DNA of 34,238 nucleotides from an uncultured Clostridia bacterium (GTDB taxonomy: Bacteria > Bacillota > Clostridia > Oscillospirales > Acutalibacteraceae), in the NCBI GenBank assembly GCA_946628455.1, contig CAMOWP010000001.1, positions 1 through 34,238 on the forward strand, in the 5' to 3' direction. The notes beneath the pieces were generated by a model. That model was not told where the DNA came from and did not search any database. It saw only the letters and a list, made by a program, of their open reading frames with translations. The position numbers were made by a program, and so were the translations under genes. Positions within the stretch are counted from its first letter, which is position 1; each line of letters begins with the position of its first letter. Positions 7,838 through 15,270 of the stretch are shown here, piece after piece.

Positions 7838-8632
7838 CTATTTTGCAAAAAAACGGAAAAGTCTTTCGGTGTAATCGGGAGCAGTGTCATAAGCCGCGTG
7901 GCCGAAGCCTGAGTAAAGGTAGCTTTCAGCGTTTGGGTTATCCTTTAAAAGCTCTGCAATTTCGCTTGTTGCCTCGCCGCCGAGAACTCTGTCCTCGCTG
8001 TCGCCGACGGCGAGCACGGGGCAGGTGATTTTCTTAAGCCTGTTTGTTTCGTCAAAGCCCTGAGCCGCCATTGCAAGAATAACGAAACGCTCAAGCTCCG
8101 ATTCGGTAACGGTTTTTGCCATCTGAATAAAGGTATCCCTGAAGCTTGCGAAAACCTCGGGCGGGTAAACGTATTCGCCAAAGGAAAGGTAAAGCGCCTC
8201 GGCGTTACCCTCCTTTGCAAGGTCAATCCATTTTTCAACTATCTTTGCTCTCTCTCCGTTTACTCTGCAGGCGGTTGAGCCGAGAGCGAGCGCGCCGACA
8301 AGCTCAGGATGCTCTGCTGCAATTATCATCGCCATCATCCCGCCCTGCGAAGCGCCGAAAAGGCAGACCTCGTCAAGCCCGAGCGCCTCCATTGCCTGCG
8401 CTGTGTCCTCAGCCATATCAAAAACCGAATAGCTTTCGGGAATTTCGCCTGCGCGGTCAAAAAGATAAACCGTAAAATCATCTTTGAAAAGTTTGTAGTG
8501 CTCCTCAATCGCGGCAGCAGCGGGGATAACGCTCTGAACGCTGAGCCCCGGGAGGATAACGAATATCCTGTCTCCGCTTCCGAATTTAACGTATTCAATT
8601 TCACGATTGTTTACTCTTACTTTTCCGCTCAT
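7838..8632 (-). CDS. Alpha/beta hydrolase
   Basis: A 264-residue alpha/beta-hydrolase with the nucleophile elbow GASQGG near residues 93-98 (serine nucleophile), an oxyanion strand VILPGLSVQS near 28-37, an aspartate in VLAVGDSEDRV near 206-216, and a histidine in SGFGHAAYD near 240-248. No signal peptide or membrane segment, so cytoplasmic. It is the first gene of a four-gene unit with the two dehydrogenases and the amidohydrolase (32-base gap to the next gene), transcribed from the promoter at 8663-8691. A second lactonase, or an esterase that deacylates the sugar substrate, would both fit; the sequence does not decide. GGGAG is 7 bases before the ATG. Confidence 0.8.
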   Translation of the reverse strand: MSGKVRVNNREIEYVKFGSGDRIFVILPGLSVQSVIPAAAAIEEHYKLFKDDFTVYLFDRAGEIPESYSVFDMAEDTAQAMEALGLDEVCLFGASQGGMMAMIIAAEHPELVGALALGSTACRVNGERAKIVEKWIDLAKEGNAEALYLSFGEYVYPPEVFASFRDTFIQMAKTVTESELERFVILAMAAQGFDETNRLKKITCPVLAVGDSEDRVLGGEATSEIAELLKDNPNAESYLYSGFGHAAYDTAPDYTERLFRFFAK

Positions 8633-8662
8633 AACTTTTCTCCCTGTTTTTTAATCATAAAT

Positions 8663-8691
8663 ATATTAACATACTGAGCTTTATATTGCAA
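8663..8691 (-). promoter_or_regulatory. Predicted promoter of the hydrolase-dehydrogenase operon
   Basis: On the minus strand TTGCAA (8686-8691) is followed after 17 bases by TAATAT (8663-8668), with a TG one base before the -10. Located 31 bases upstream of the ATG at 8632 and directly after the terminator of the preceding gene, which supports a separate transcription unit. Confidence 0.6.
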
Positions 8692-8703
8692 TTATCATAT
8701 GAC

Positions 8704-8726
8704 AAAAAGCAAGCCGTTTGGCTTGC
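8704..8726 (-). terminator. Intrinsic terminator after the aldo/keto reductase
   Basis: Perfect 7-bp stem GCAAGCC/GGCTTGC with a 4-base loop (8709-8726), followed on the minus strand by TTTTT (8704-8708). It lies 8 bases after the reductase stop codon and splits the catabolic locus into two transcription units. Confidence 0.85.
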
Positions 8727-8734
8727 TCTTGTTA

Positions 8735-9883
8735 TCAGTAGCCGAACACTGCTTCGGCTTTTTCCATATTCATTCTTATTTCAACCTCAAACGGGCATCT
8801 CGTTTCGCACGCTCCGCATTTTATGCATTCGCCCGCGTGGTGTGACAGCGCTTTGTAATGCTCCCTTACCGTTTCAGGTAGCTCGCTTCCCGCCGTTGCA
8901 AGGTTGAGGAATTTTGTAACGTCCGCAACGCTTATTTCAACGGGGCAGGGAGCGCAGTGGCTGCAGTACATACAGTGCCCGCTCCAGCTTATTTTCGGGA
9001 AGGAGGACAGCGCCGCGGCGTAATCCTTTTCCTCCTCGGCTGCCGTTTCGTATTTCAGGGAGGCGTTAAGCTGCTCAACGCTGTGAGCTCCTGCAAGAAC
9101 GCAGGCAACCGCAGGGCGGGTGAGCGCGTAATGAATGCATTGCTCCGCCGTAAGCGCTACCCCTGCGGGAGAGAGCTCCGCGCTGAGTAAATCGCCGCCC
9201 GCAAAGCATTTCATAACCGTTATTCCAACCCCCGTGCTCTGGCAAAGCTCGTAAAGCCTCTGCCTGTCAGGGTCCATATTTTCATAAGTGTTGGTATATG
9301 TTTCGTCAGCCCATAAATCCTCCACGTTTTCGCTCGGCGGCTGAAGGTCGTAAACGGGGTTAACACTGAACATCAGCACCTCAATATCTCCCGTTTTAAC
9401 TGCCTCAATTGCTACAAGCGGATTGTGCGAGCTCAGCCCGATGTGGCGGATTTTGCCCTGCGCCTTAAGCTCCTTTGCGTAGTCGAGAATTCCGTTGTCA
9501 ATTATTTTCTGCCAGTCGCTCAGAGAATCGCAGTAATGAATCATACCAACGTCTATGTAATCAGTCTGAAAAAGCCTTAGGCTCTCTTCAAAGCCTTTCT
9601 TTACCTCGTCAAGGTTTCTTGTTCTGAGATACTGATTATTCTTCCAAACCGAGCAGATGTGAGATTGAATATAAAACTTTTCGCGCCTGCCGCTGAGCGC
9701 CTTGCCTATCGCTGCTCTCATCTCAGGGTCTGAAGCATAAACGTCAAAATAATTTACGCCCGCCTTCTCTGCTTCGTCAAGCAGCGCGTATGTCATTTCG
9801 TAATTATTTTCGGCAAAGCCCTCGCAGCCAAGCCCTATTTCGCTGACTGAAAGCCCCGTGCTTCCAAGCTGTCTGTAATTCAT
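8735..9883 (-). CDS. Aldo/keto reductase with C-terminal iron-sulfur domain, degenerate catalytic tetrad
   Basis: A 382-residue fusion of an aldo/keto reductase barrel (about 1-295) with a bacterial ferredoxin-like tail. The tail shows C304-x2-C307-x2-C310-x2-C313 and C353-x2-C356-x2-C359-x3-CP, ligands for two [4Fe-4S] clusters. In the barrel the aspartate (D47 in YFDVYAS) and histidine (H116 in MIHYCD) of the AKR tetrad remain, but the expected Tyr position is occupied by Asp and the expected Lys in FYIQSH by His. The canonical NADPH hydride mechanism is therefore doubtful; electron transfer through the clusters is possible. Similar degenerate proteins are, to my knowledge, common in clostridia. 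AAGGGG lies 5 bases before the ATG. Ends at the hairpin 8709-8726. Confidence 0.85.
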   Translation of the reverse strand: MNYRQLGSTGLSVSEIGLGCEGFAENNYEMTYALLDEAEKAGVNYFDVYASDPEMRAAIGKALSGRREKFYIQSHICSVWKNNQYLRTRNLDEVKKGFEESLRLFQTDYIDVGMIHYCDSLSDWQKIIDNGILDYAKELKAQGKIRHIGLSSHNPLVAIEAVKTGDIEVLMFSVNPVYDLQPPSENVEDLWADETYTNTYENMDPDRQRLYELCQSTGVGITVMKCFAGGDLLSAELSPAGVALTAEQCIHYALTRPAVACVLAGAHSVEQLNASLKYETAAEEEKDYAAALSSFPKISWSGHCMYCSHCAPCPVEISVADVTKFLNLATAGSELPETVREHYKALSHHAGECIKCGACETRCPFEVEIRMNMEKAEAVFGY

Positions 9884-9924
9884 ATTTTCCCCTTAGTAAT
9901 TCAGCGAGCCGAGTCGTTTATCAA

Positions 9925-9943
9925 GACAATTGTCAGTATTGTC
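9925..9943. promoter_or_regulatory. Palindrome with extra half-site in the uxaA-reductase gap
   Basis: GACAATTGTC (9925-9934) is a perfect 10-bp palindrome, and three bases later ATTGTC (9938-9943) repeats one half. This gives three copies of the same half-site within 19 bp in the 78-bp gap between uxaA and the reductase gene. It looks like a transcription-factor site; I found no convincing promoter hexamers next to it. Confidence 0.35.
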
Positions 9944-9961
9944 GCCCTCCCGCTTTTGTAA

Positions 9962-11323
9962 TTATAAAGTAACTCCGTTTTTGAAAATTGCAATTTCCCT
10001 GAAGCCGTTTATTTCGTTTTTCGTTTCTTTTCCGTTTACTGTTTCAACAATCAGGCTTAATAATTCGCCGTCCGTCTGCGATTGCGAATCAAAGTCAATC
10101 CAGCCTCTTTTCTTTTCTGCAAGGGCGGAATTTGTTGCAATTTTAACAGTCGGCACGGGTGCGCCGAGCGGCGTTCCTCTTCCCGTTGTAAAAAGAATGA
10201 TGTTGCAGGAGGCGGCGGTAAGATTAGTTATTGCAACTATGTCGTTTCCCGGGCCCGAAAGAAGGCTCAGCCCGCTCTCCTTAACCGCTTCACCGATTCC
10301 GAGAACGCCCGAAATCTCAGCCGTTCCGCCCTTCTGAACGCAGCCGAGCGATTTTTCCTCAAGCGTTGTTATTCCGCCCTCCCTGTTGCCCGGGGAGGGG
10401 TTTTCGCTGATTGGCTGGTTGTATGAGATATAATAATCCTTAAAGCCGTTTATCATATCGACTGCTTTATCAAATATCTCCTTCGTTTTGCAGCGGTTAA
10501 GCAGAAGCTGCTCCGCGCCGAACATCTCGGGAACCTCGGTCAAAACGCAGGAGGCGCCCATTGAAACAAGCCTGTCGCACAGCCTGCCAACCTGCGGGTT
10601 AGCGGTTATGCCAGAAAGTCCGTCGCTTCCGCCGCATTTGAGCCCTATAGCAAGCCTTGAAATCGGCACAGCCTCGCGCTTGTCAGCCGCAGCGTTTTTC
10701 CTGAGGGCGTTCACAATTTTTATACCCTCTGAAATTTCATCCTCGCAGTCCTGCGCGTTGAGGAACTTAACTCTTTTTTCGTCATAATCACCGAGCACGC
10801 CTTTGAGCTCTGAAATATTATTGTTTTCGCAACCGAGCCCGAGCACAAGCACGCCGCCTGCGTTAGGGTGCTTAATCAGCGCGCAGAGCGTTTTTTGCGT
10901 AAAAAGCAAATCGTCGCCGAGCTGCGAGCAGCCATAAGGGTGAGCAAAGCAGAACGCGCCCGTCTCGTTTGCTATTTTTTCAGCGATTTTATTAACGCAG
11001 CCTACTGTAGGAATAATCCATACATCGTTTCTTATTCCGATTCTTCCGTTGTCTCTGACATATGCCGAAACCGTTATCGGCTCAGCCTTTTCGGCGCTTT
11101 TGCCTGACGGATTATATGAATATTCCTGTTTCGCGCAAAGCGCAGTTTTTAAGTTGTGGGAGTGAATATGCTCTCCCTTTTTTATGTCGCTTGTTGCAAC
11201 GCCGACAGGGAAGCCGTATTTAATTACAGCCTCTCCCTTTTTAATATCCCGCCTTGCGTATTTGTGGCCGTTTTCAAGGTTAATTTCGGCGTTATCGTCA
11301 GGGTGAATTACAAAGTTGCCCAT
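9962..11323 (-). CDS. uxaA: Altronate dehydratase
   Basis: Dehydrates D-altronate to 2-keto-3-deoxy-D-gluconate in the cytoplasm. The 453-residue product has the UxaA/GarD layout: an N-terminal SAF domain beginning VIHPDDN (residues 5-11) and ending near HIHSHNL, then the two-part dehydratase region with RNDVWIIPTVGCVNK near 93-107, FAHPYGCSQLGDD near 120-132 and GLKCGGSDGLSG near 227-238. The start overlaps the end of uxaB by 16 bases, and GAGAGG lies upstream inside uxaB, so the two are one unit. Galactarate dehydratase is the main alternative, but the fused SAF domain and the UxaB partner favour altronate. No uronate isomerase (uxaC) is present nearby. Confidence 0.93.
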   Translation of the reverse strand: MGNFVIHPDDNAEINLENGHKYARRDIKKGEAVIKYGFPVGVATSDIKKGEHIHSHNLKTALCAKQEYSYNPSGKSAEKAEPITVSAYVRDNGRIGIRNDVWIIPTVGCVNKIAEKIANETGAFCFAHPYGCSQLGDDLLFTQKTLCALIKHPNAGGVLVLGLGCENNNISELKGVLGDYDEKRVKFLNAQDCEDEISEGIKIVNALRKNAAADKREAVPISRLAIGLKCGGSDGLSGITANPQVGRLCDRLVSMGASCVLTEVPEMFGAEQLLLNRCKTKEIFDKAVDMINGFKDYYISYNQPISENPSPGNREGGITTLEEKSLGCVQKGGTAEISGVLGIGEAVKESGLSLLSGPGNDIVAITNLTAASCNIILFTTGRGTPLGAPVPTVKIATNSALAEKKRGWIDFDSQSQTDGELLSLIVETVNGKETKNEINGFREIAIFKNGVTL

Positions 11324-12618
11324 TTTACAGCCTCTCTGATTTTTCCGTTTTCAATCATTTCATATGCTTTTTCAAACTCGCTTTTCATCGGTGTTATGTC
11401 GTATCCGAAAAGCGGGCTGCTTATAATTTCTTCAAGGTTGCTTTCCCTGATGAAGGAAATGTTCTTTTCCCCGTCGCTCGGGTCGTAGCTTTTATAGTAG
11501 TAAATCAGCGCCGCAAGCGAAACCGCAACAACTCTCGGATATGCGCCGAAGCGGCTTTTGTATTCCTCAGCCGCGGCAAGCACGCGCACGGAAAACTTGC
11601 TTACGGAATTCAGCGCAATTGATTTGAGCTGATGCTTTATAAAAGGATTTTTAAAGCGCTCAAGAACAGCCTCGGCAAAGGCTTTGTTCTCCTTGCTGTG
11701 GCTTAGGGTCGGCAAGGCGCAGTCATAAAGATAGTGCTTTAAAAACGGGAAAATTTCCGAATCGCTCATACATTCGCCAACCGTTTCAAGCCCCGAGAGC
11801 AGGGCGGGAAAAACGGTTACCGTGTGCGCTCCGTTCAAAAGCGTTACCTTCATTTTTTTGAGCGGCTTTATATCGTTTGTCCAGATAACGTTGAAGCCCG
11901 CTTTTTTCAGCGGAAGCTCGCTTTCAAAATCGCCCTCAATCGCCCAGAGATGGTATGGCTCCGCCGTATCAAGAAGTGCGTCGCCACTGCAGATTTCGTC
12001 AGCCTCCTCCTTCGGGAAGCCTGTAACAATCCTGTCAACCAGTGTGTTGCAGAAGGCGTTTTCATTTTCAATCCATTTTGCAAAGCCACCCTCAAGCTCC
12101 CAGTCCCGCGCGTGCTTTAAAACGTATGCCTTAAGCTTGTCGGCGTTACTGTCAATAAGCTCGCACGGCAGGATAACAAAGCCTCCGAGCCCCGCCTTGT
12201 ATCTTTCAAAAAGAAGCTGAGTAAGCTTAGCGGGGAAGGATAGAGCAGGCCTGTCCTCAAACGAGCAGCCCGCGTTATATTCAATTCCCGCCTCCGTTGT
12301 GTTTGAAATAATGAAGCGGAAATCGGGGCTGTGAGCAAGGCTGAGGTAATCCTCAAATTCCTCATAAGGGTTAATGCAGCGGCTTATGCAGCTTATTTCC
12401 CTGAGGCTGTTTACCTCTTCTCCGCCTGAAATCCCGCGTGTAACAAGGTGGTAGCGGCAATTTTGCTTTCTGAATTTGTCAAGATTTCCTCTCGGGGTAG
12501 GCTTAACAATAACAGCCCTGCCGTCGTAAAATCCTTTTTTATTTAAATCGTCAAGAAAATAATCTGCAAAGGCTCTTAAAAAGTTGCCTTCGCCAAACTG
12601 AATAACGGTTTCCTTCAT
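11308..12618 (-). CDS. uxaB: Tagaturonate reductase (altronate oxidoreductase)
   Basis: NADH-dependent member of the polyol long-chain dehydrogenase/mannitol dehydrogenase family, interconverting D-tagaturonate and D-altronate. The N-terminal nucleotide motif VIQFGEGNFLRAF (residues 4-16 from the chosen start) and the catalytic pattern K-x4-N-x2-H in KVTLLNGAH are both present. The frame is open further upstream, but I start at the ATG 12616-12618 (436 residues): it has AAAGGA 8 bases before it, gives the family N-terminus MKETVIQFGEG, and the longer form would run through the promoter -10. First gene of the uxaB-uxaA unit. Fructuronate reductase (UxuB) is less likely because the partner is uxaA. 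Confidence 0.93.
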   Translation of the reverse strand: MKETVIQFGEGNFLRAFADYFLDDLNKKGFYDGRAVIVKPTPRGNLDKFRKQNCRYHLVTRGISGGEEVNSLREISCISRCINPYEEFEDYLSLAHSPDFRFIISNTTEAGIEYNAGCSFEDRPALSFPAKLTQLLFERYKAGLGGFVILPCELIDSNADKLKAYVLKHARDWELEGGFAKWIENENAFCNTLVDRIVTGFPKEEADEICSGDALLDTAEPYHLWAIEGDFESELPLKKAGFNVIWTNDIKPLKKMKVTLLNGAHTVTVFPALLSGLETVGECMSDSEIFPFLKHYLYDCALPTLSHSKENKAFAEAVLERFKNPFIKHQLKSIALNSVSKFSVRVLAAAEEYKSRFGAYPRVVAVSLAALIYYYKSYDPSDGEKNISFIRESNLEEIISSPLFGYDITPMKSEFEKAYEMIENGKIREAVKWATL

Positions 12619-12646
12619 ATCTGTTTTCCTTTCGGTTTCTATGCTT

Positions 12647-12675
12647 ATTATACAAAAAACGCTCAATACAATCAA
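12647..12675 (-). promoter_or_regulatory. Predicted promoter of uxaBA, embedded in the upstream terminator
   Basis: On the minus strand TTGATT (12670-12675) and TATAAT (12647-12652) are separated by 17 bases. The -35 lies in the loop of the terminator hairpin 12660-12688 and the spacer contains the 3' stem arm plus its T-tract, so termination of one transcript and initiation of the next use the same DNA. Confidence 0.65.
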
Positions 12676-12688
12676 TATGTATTGAGCG
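12654..12688 (-). terminator. Intrinsic terminator after the cyclophilin-like lipoprotein gene
   Basis: Perfect 11-bp stem CGCTCAATACA/TGTATTGAGCG with a 7-base loop (12660-12688), followed on the minus strand by TTTTTT (12654-12659). Starts 12 bases after the lipoprotein stop codon. Confidence 0.85.
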
Positions 12689-12699
12689 AGTTATTAATC

Positions 12700-13209
12700 T
12701 TATTTTGAAACGAAAAGAGTCAGAGTTACGTCTTTGTTTTTAAGAAGCGCCTCAAGCTCGGCCTGCTTCAGACCTTTGATTTTGCCGAGCCTTGTATAGC
12801 TCCAGGAATTTGAGCCGTAAAAAATGACTATCTTGTCTCCGGAATATAAAACGATGTCGCCCGCTTCAGTGGTGGTCTGCTTATCGTTTGACGGAAGGGA
12901 GCTTCCAATTTCGCCAACCTGCTCAAACCCGCCGTAGCCTGACATATTTATGCTCATCCCGCCGTCAGAAGCAAGCTCCCTGAGGGCGGACACGCTTTCG
13001 TTATCCTCCCATTCTGTTTCAATTTCTGTGTCTCCGATTTTAAGCTTAAGTTCAGTCATTTCCTTATTCTCCGTAATTTCAGAAGTTTCGCTGACAGAGG
13101 TTGTGCTGTCAGCAGTCGTTTCCGTTTTGCTGCCGTCCTCTTTTGCGCTGCACGAAGCGAAGCATAGCGCCAAAAGAGCAATCAGCGCAACAACCTGTGC
13201 GTTTCTCAT
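12700..13209 (-). CDS. Lipoprotein with cyclophilin-like domain
   Basis: A 169-residue predicted lipoprotein. Residues 1-19 form a signal peptide with the lipobox-like end CFASC, so the mature protein would be lipid-anchored at C20 on the outer face of the membrane. A Ser/Thr/Glu-rich linker (about 22-50) follows. Residues 52-169 (LKLKIGDTEIETEW ... GDIVLYSGDKIVIFYGSNSWSYTRLGKI) match the bacterial cyclophilin-like beta-barrel family, which has no proven isomerase activity and an unknown role. Its ATG overlaps the stop of the hydrolase upstream by 4 bases, with GGAG 10 bases before it. A link to the sugar pathway is only positional. Confidence 0.8.
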   Translation of the reverse strand: MRNAQVVALIALLALCFASCSAKEDGSKTETTADSTTSVSETSEITENKEMTELKLKIGDTEIETEWEDNESVSALRELASDGGMSINMSGYGGFEQVGEIGSSLPSNDKQTTTEAGDIVLYSGDKIVIFYGSNSWSYTRLGKIKGLKQAELEALLKNKDVTLTLFVSK

Positions 13210-14204
13210 ACAAGGTATTCTCCGAAGAATTCTTCAAGCTTATCAAACGGAATTGCGTTGCTGCTTCCGCCGTCGTATAAATCGGTGTGAACAGCGCCTT
13301 CAATAACAAGAAGCTCTTTATTATCTGAATATTTATTTCCGTTAATCATATTTTCATATGCGTCCTTGCCGAAATAGAAGGAATGCGCCTTGTCTCCGTG
13401 CATAACGAGGACTGCGCTTCTGATTTCGTTGCTGTACTGTAAAATAGGCTGATTGATAAAGGATTCACAGCCGATAACGTTCCAGCCGCCGTTTGAATTG
13501 AGTGAACGCTTGTGGTAGCCGCGTTCGGTCTTGTAGTAATCGTAGTAATCCTTAACGAAGAAGGGCGCATCCTTGGGAAGCGGGTCAACAACTCCTCCGC
13601 CGAGCTTGTATTCGCCGTTTCTCAAATCCTCAAGCCTCTGGGCGCACATCGCTTTTTTAGCTTCGTAACGCGCTTCCTCGCTGTCTGCGCTGTCAAAATA
13701 ACCCTTTGCGTTGACTCTTGTCATATCGTACATCGTTGAGGCAACGGTTGCCTTGATTCTTGTGTCAAGCGCCGCGGCATTTATTGCCATTCCGCCCCAG
13801 CCGCAGATTCCGATAATGCCGATTCTGTTTTCGTCAACCCTGTCGTTGAGCGAAAGAAAATCAACCGCAGCCATAAAGTCCTCGGTGTTGATATCGGGAG
13901 ACGCCATATATCTTACGTTACCGCCGCTCTCGCCTGTAAACGACGGGTCAAATGCGATTGTGAGGAAACCGCGCTCAGCCATATTCTGAGCGTAAAGACC
14001 CGAGCACTGTTCCTTGACTGCGCCGAAGGGACCGCACACTGCAATTGCGGGGAGCTTGCCCTCTTTATCCTTAGGAACGTACATATCCGCAGCGAGAGTT
14101 ATTCCGTAGCGGTTGATGAAGGTTACCTTTGAATGCTCAACCTTGTCGCTTTTCGGAAATGTTTTGTCCCACTGTGCCGTAAGCTTTAAATCTTCTTTTT
14201 TCAT
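13206..14204 (-). CDS. Alpha/beta hydrolase of the dienelactone-hydrolase/YcjY-like group
   Basis: A 332-residue alpha/beta hydrolase. After an N-terminal strand region (SKVTFINRYGITLAADMYVP near 25-44) comes the oxyanion segment PAIAVCGPFGAVKEQ, then the elbow GIGICGWGGMA near residues 133-144, and a late histidine in IEGAVHTDLYDG near 301-312. The elbow places cysteine where G-x-S-x-G hydrolases have serine, as in dienelactone hydrolases, but the last glycine of the motif is tryptophan. No signal peptide. Substrate unknown; an intracellular lactone or ester hydrolase is plausible. First gene of a two-gene unit with the lipoprotein; GGAGG precedes the ATG. Transcribed divergently from the esterase at 14287 through overlapping promoters. 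Confidence 0.75.
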   Translation of the reverse strand: MKKEDLKLTAQWDKTFPKSDKVEHSKVTFINRYGITLAADMYVPKDKEGKLPAIAVCGPFGAVKEQCSGLYAQNMAERGFLTIAFDPSFTGESGGNVRYMASPDINTEDFMAAVDFLSLNDRVDENRIGIIGICGWGGMAINAAALDTRIKATVASTMYDMTRVNAKGYFDSADSEEARYEAKKAMCAQRLEDLRNGEYKLGGGVVDPLPKDAPFFVKDYYDYYKTERGYHKRSLNSNGGWNVIGCESFINQPILQYSNEIRSAVLVMHGDKAHSFYFGKDAYENMINGNKYSDNKELLVIEGAVHTDLYDGGSSNAIPFDKLEEFFGEYLV

Positions 14205-14236
14205 AATCTGCCTCCGTAGTTAAAAATGATAATGCT

Positions 14237-14265
14237 ATTTTATCATATTGTAATTGGTTTTGCAA
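14237..14265 (-). promoter_or_regulatory. Predicted promoter of the minus-strand hydrolase-lipoprotein unit
   Basis: On the minus strand TTGCAA (14260-14265), 17-base spacer, TAAAAT (14237-14242). It physically overlaps the plus-strand promoter at 14248-14276: each -35 hexamer lies inside the spacer of the other. Confidence 0.6.
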
Positions 14266-14276
14266 ATTGTTATAAT
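14248..14276 (+). promoter_or_regulatory. Predicted promoter of the HSL-type esterase
   Basis: TTGTAA (14248-14253), 17-base spacer, consensus TATAAT (14271-14276), with TG one base before the -10. The expected start is near 14283, only 4-10 bases before the candidate start codons at 14287 and 14293, so the mRNA would be leaderless or nearly so. Confidence 0.7.
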
Positions 14277-14286
14277 ATGCTTGGTG

Positions 14287-15234
14287 ATGAAAATGAAAAT
14301 TAACAGAGAAATCGCGCTTGAGGGCGCAGTGTTAAAGGCTGTATCGCCGCTGCCAAGTGAAAGGGTACAGCGTTTAATCGGTCCGCTTTCAACTAAGGCT
14401 ATGAGCCTCTGGCGGCTTAAGCGGCTGAACTGCAAAAAGGAAAAAATAACCCGCAAGGACGGCAGTGCGTTTCGCGTTTGCATTTTCAGAGGCAAGAAAG
14501 CGGAGGGGAAAACGGTCGGCGTTCTCTGGCTTCACGGCGGCGGCTACGCAATCGCGGGGCCCGAGATGGTCTGCCTGTCCTTTCCGAGGCATTTAATCAA
14601 TAACTGCAACTGCGTTGTTGTTGCGCCTGATTACACGCTTTCAACAATCAAGCCTTATCCTGCCGCGCTTGAGGACGCGTATCTGACTCTTGAATGGCTT
14701 AAGGAAAACAGAGAGCGCCTCGGCATTGATTATGAAAAAATCGCAGTAGGCGGGGAGAGCGCCGGCGGAGGCCTGACGGCTGCTCTTTGCCTTTATGCAA
14801 GGGATAAGGGCGATGGCTGCATAGGCTTTCAGATGCCGCTTTACCCGATGCTTGACGACAGAGTAACCGAAACCTCGTATAACAACACAGCTCCCGTCTG
14901 GAACACAAAGGCGAATAAAGCCGCGTGGCGGATTTATCTCGGCGACAGCGTTATGAATAATTCCGCACCGAAATATGCCGCCCCTGCAAGGGAAACGGAT
15001 TTTTCACACCTTCCTCCCGCCGTTTCAGTAATCGGAACAGCCGAGCCGTTTTACGCCGAAACCAAGGCGTTTTTTGAAAGGCTCGGGGAGCAGGGCACAG
15101 AAGCGCAGCTCAGAGAGTTTGAGGGTGCGTATCACGCGTTTGATATGCTCGCGCCCTATGCAAAAATAAGCAGGGAGGCAAACGCTTTTCTGCTTGAAAA
15201 ATACGAAGAATTTTCAGAAAAATATATAAAATAA
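14287..15234 (+). CDS. HSL-type alpha/beta hydrolase (carboxylesterase/deacetylase)
   Basis: A hormone-sensitive-lipase-like esterase of about 315 residues. It shows the oxyanion motif LHGGGYA near residues 81-87, the nucleophile elbow GESAGGG near 155-161, an aspartate region in the late barrel (VIGTAEPFYAETKAF), and the histidine in EGAYHAFDML near 287-296. No signal peptide, so cytoplasmic. The open frame extends to 14254, but that start falls in the promoter spacer; the ATG at 14287 or 14293 is realistic, with only a weak GGTGA before it. Next to a GH95 enzyme it could remove acetyl groups from imported oligosaccharides, which is inference. Ends at the bidirectional terminator 15240-15269. 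Confidence 0.85.
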   Translation: MKMKINREIALEGAVLKAVSPLPSERVQRLIGPLSTKAMSLWRLKRLNCKKEKITRKDGSAFRVCIFRGKKAEGKTVGVLWLHGGGYAIAGPEMVCLSFPRHLINNCNCVVVAPDYTLSTIKPYPAALEDAYLTLEWLKENRERLGIDYEKIAVGGESAGGGLTAALCLYARDKGDGCIGFQMPLYPMLDDRVTETSYNNTAPVWNTKANKAAWRIYLGDSVMNNSAPKYAAPARETDFSHLPPAVSVIGTAEPFYAETKAFFERLGEQGTEAQLREFEGAYHAFDMLAPYAKISREANAFLLEKYEEFSEKYIK

Positions 15235-15239
15235 AACCA

Positions 15240-15269
15240 ATGCGCCAAGGAAAGCCTCGGCGCATTTTT
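15240..15269. terminator. Bidirectional intrinsic terminator between esterase and GH95 genes
   Basis: Stem ATGCGCC-A-AGG/CCT-C-GGCGCAT with a 4-base loop (15240-15265), followed by TTTTT on the plus strand and by TTGGTTTTATTTTA on the minus strand, serving the two convergent genes. Confidence 0.85.
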
Positions 15270-15270
15270 C

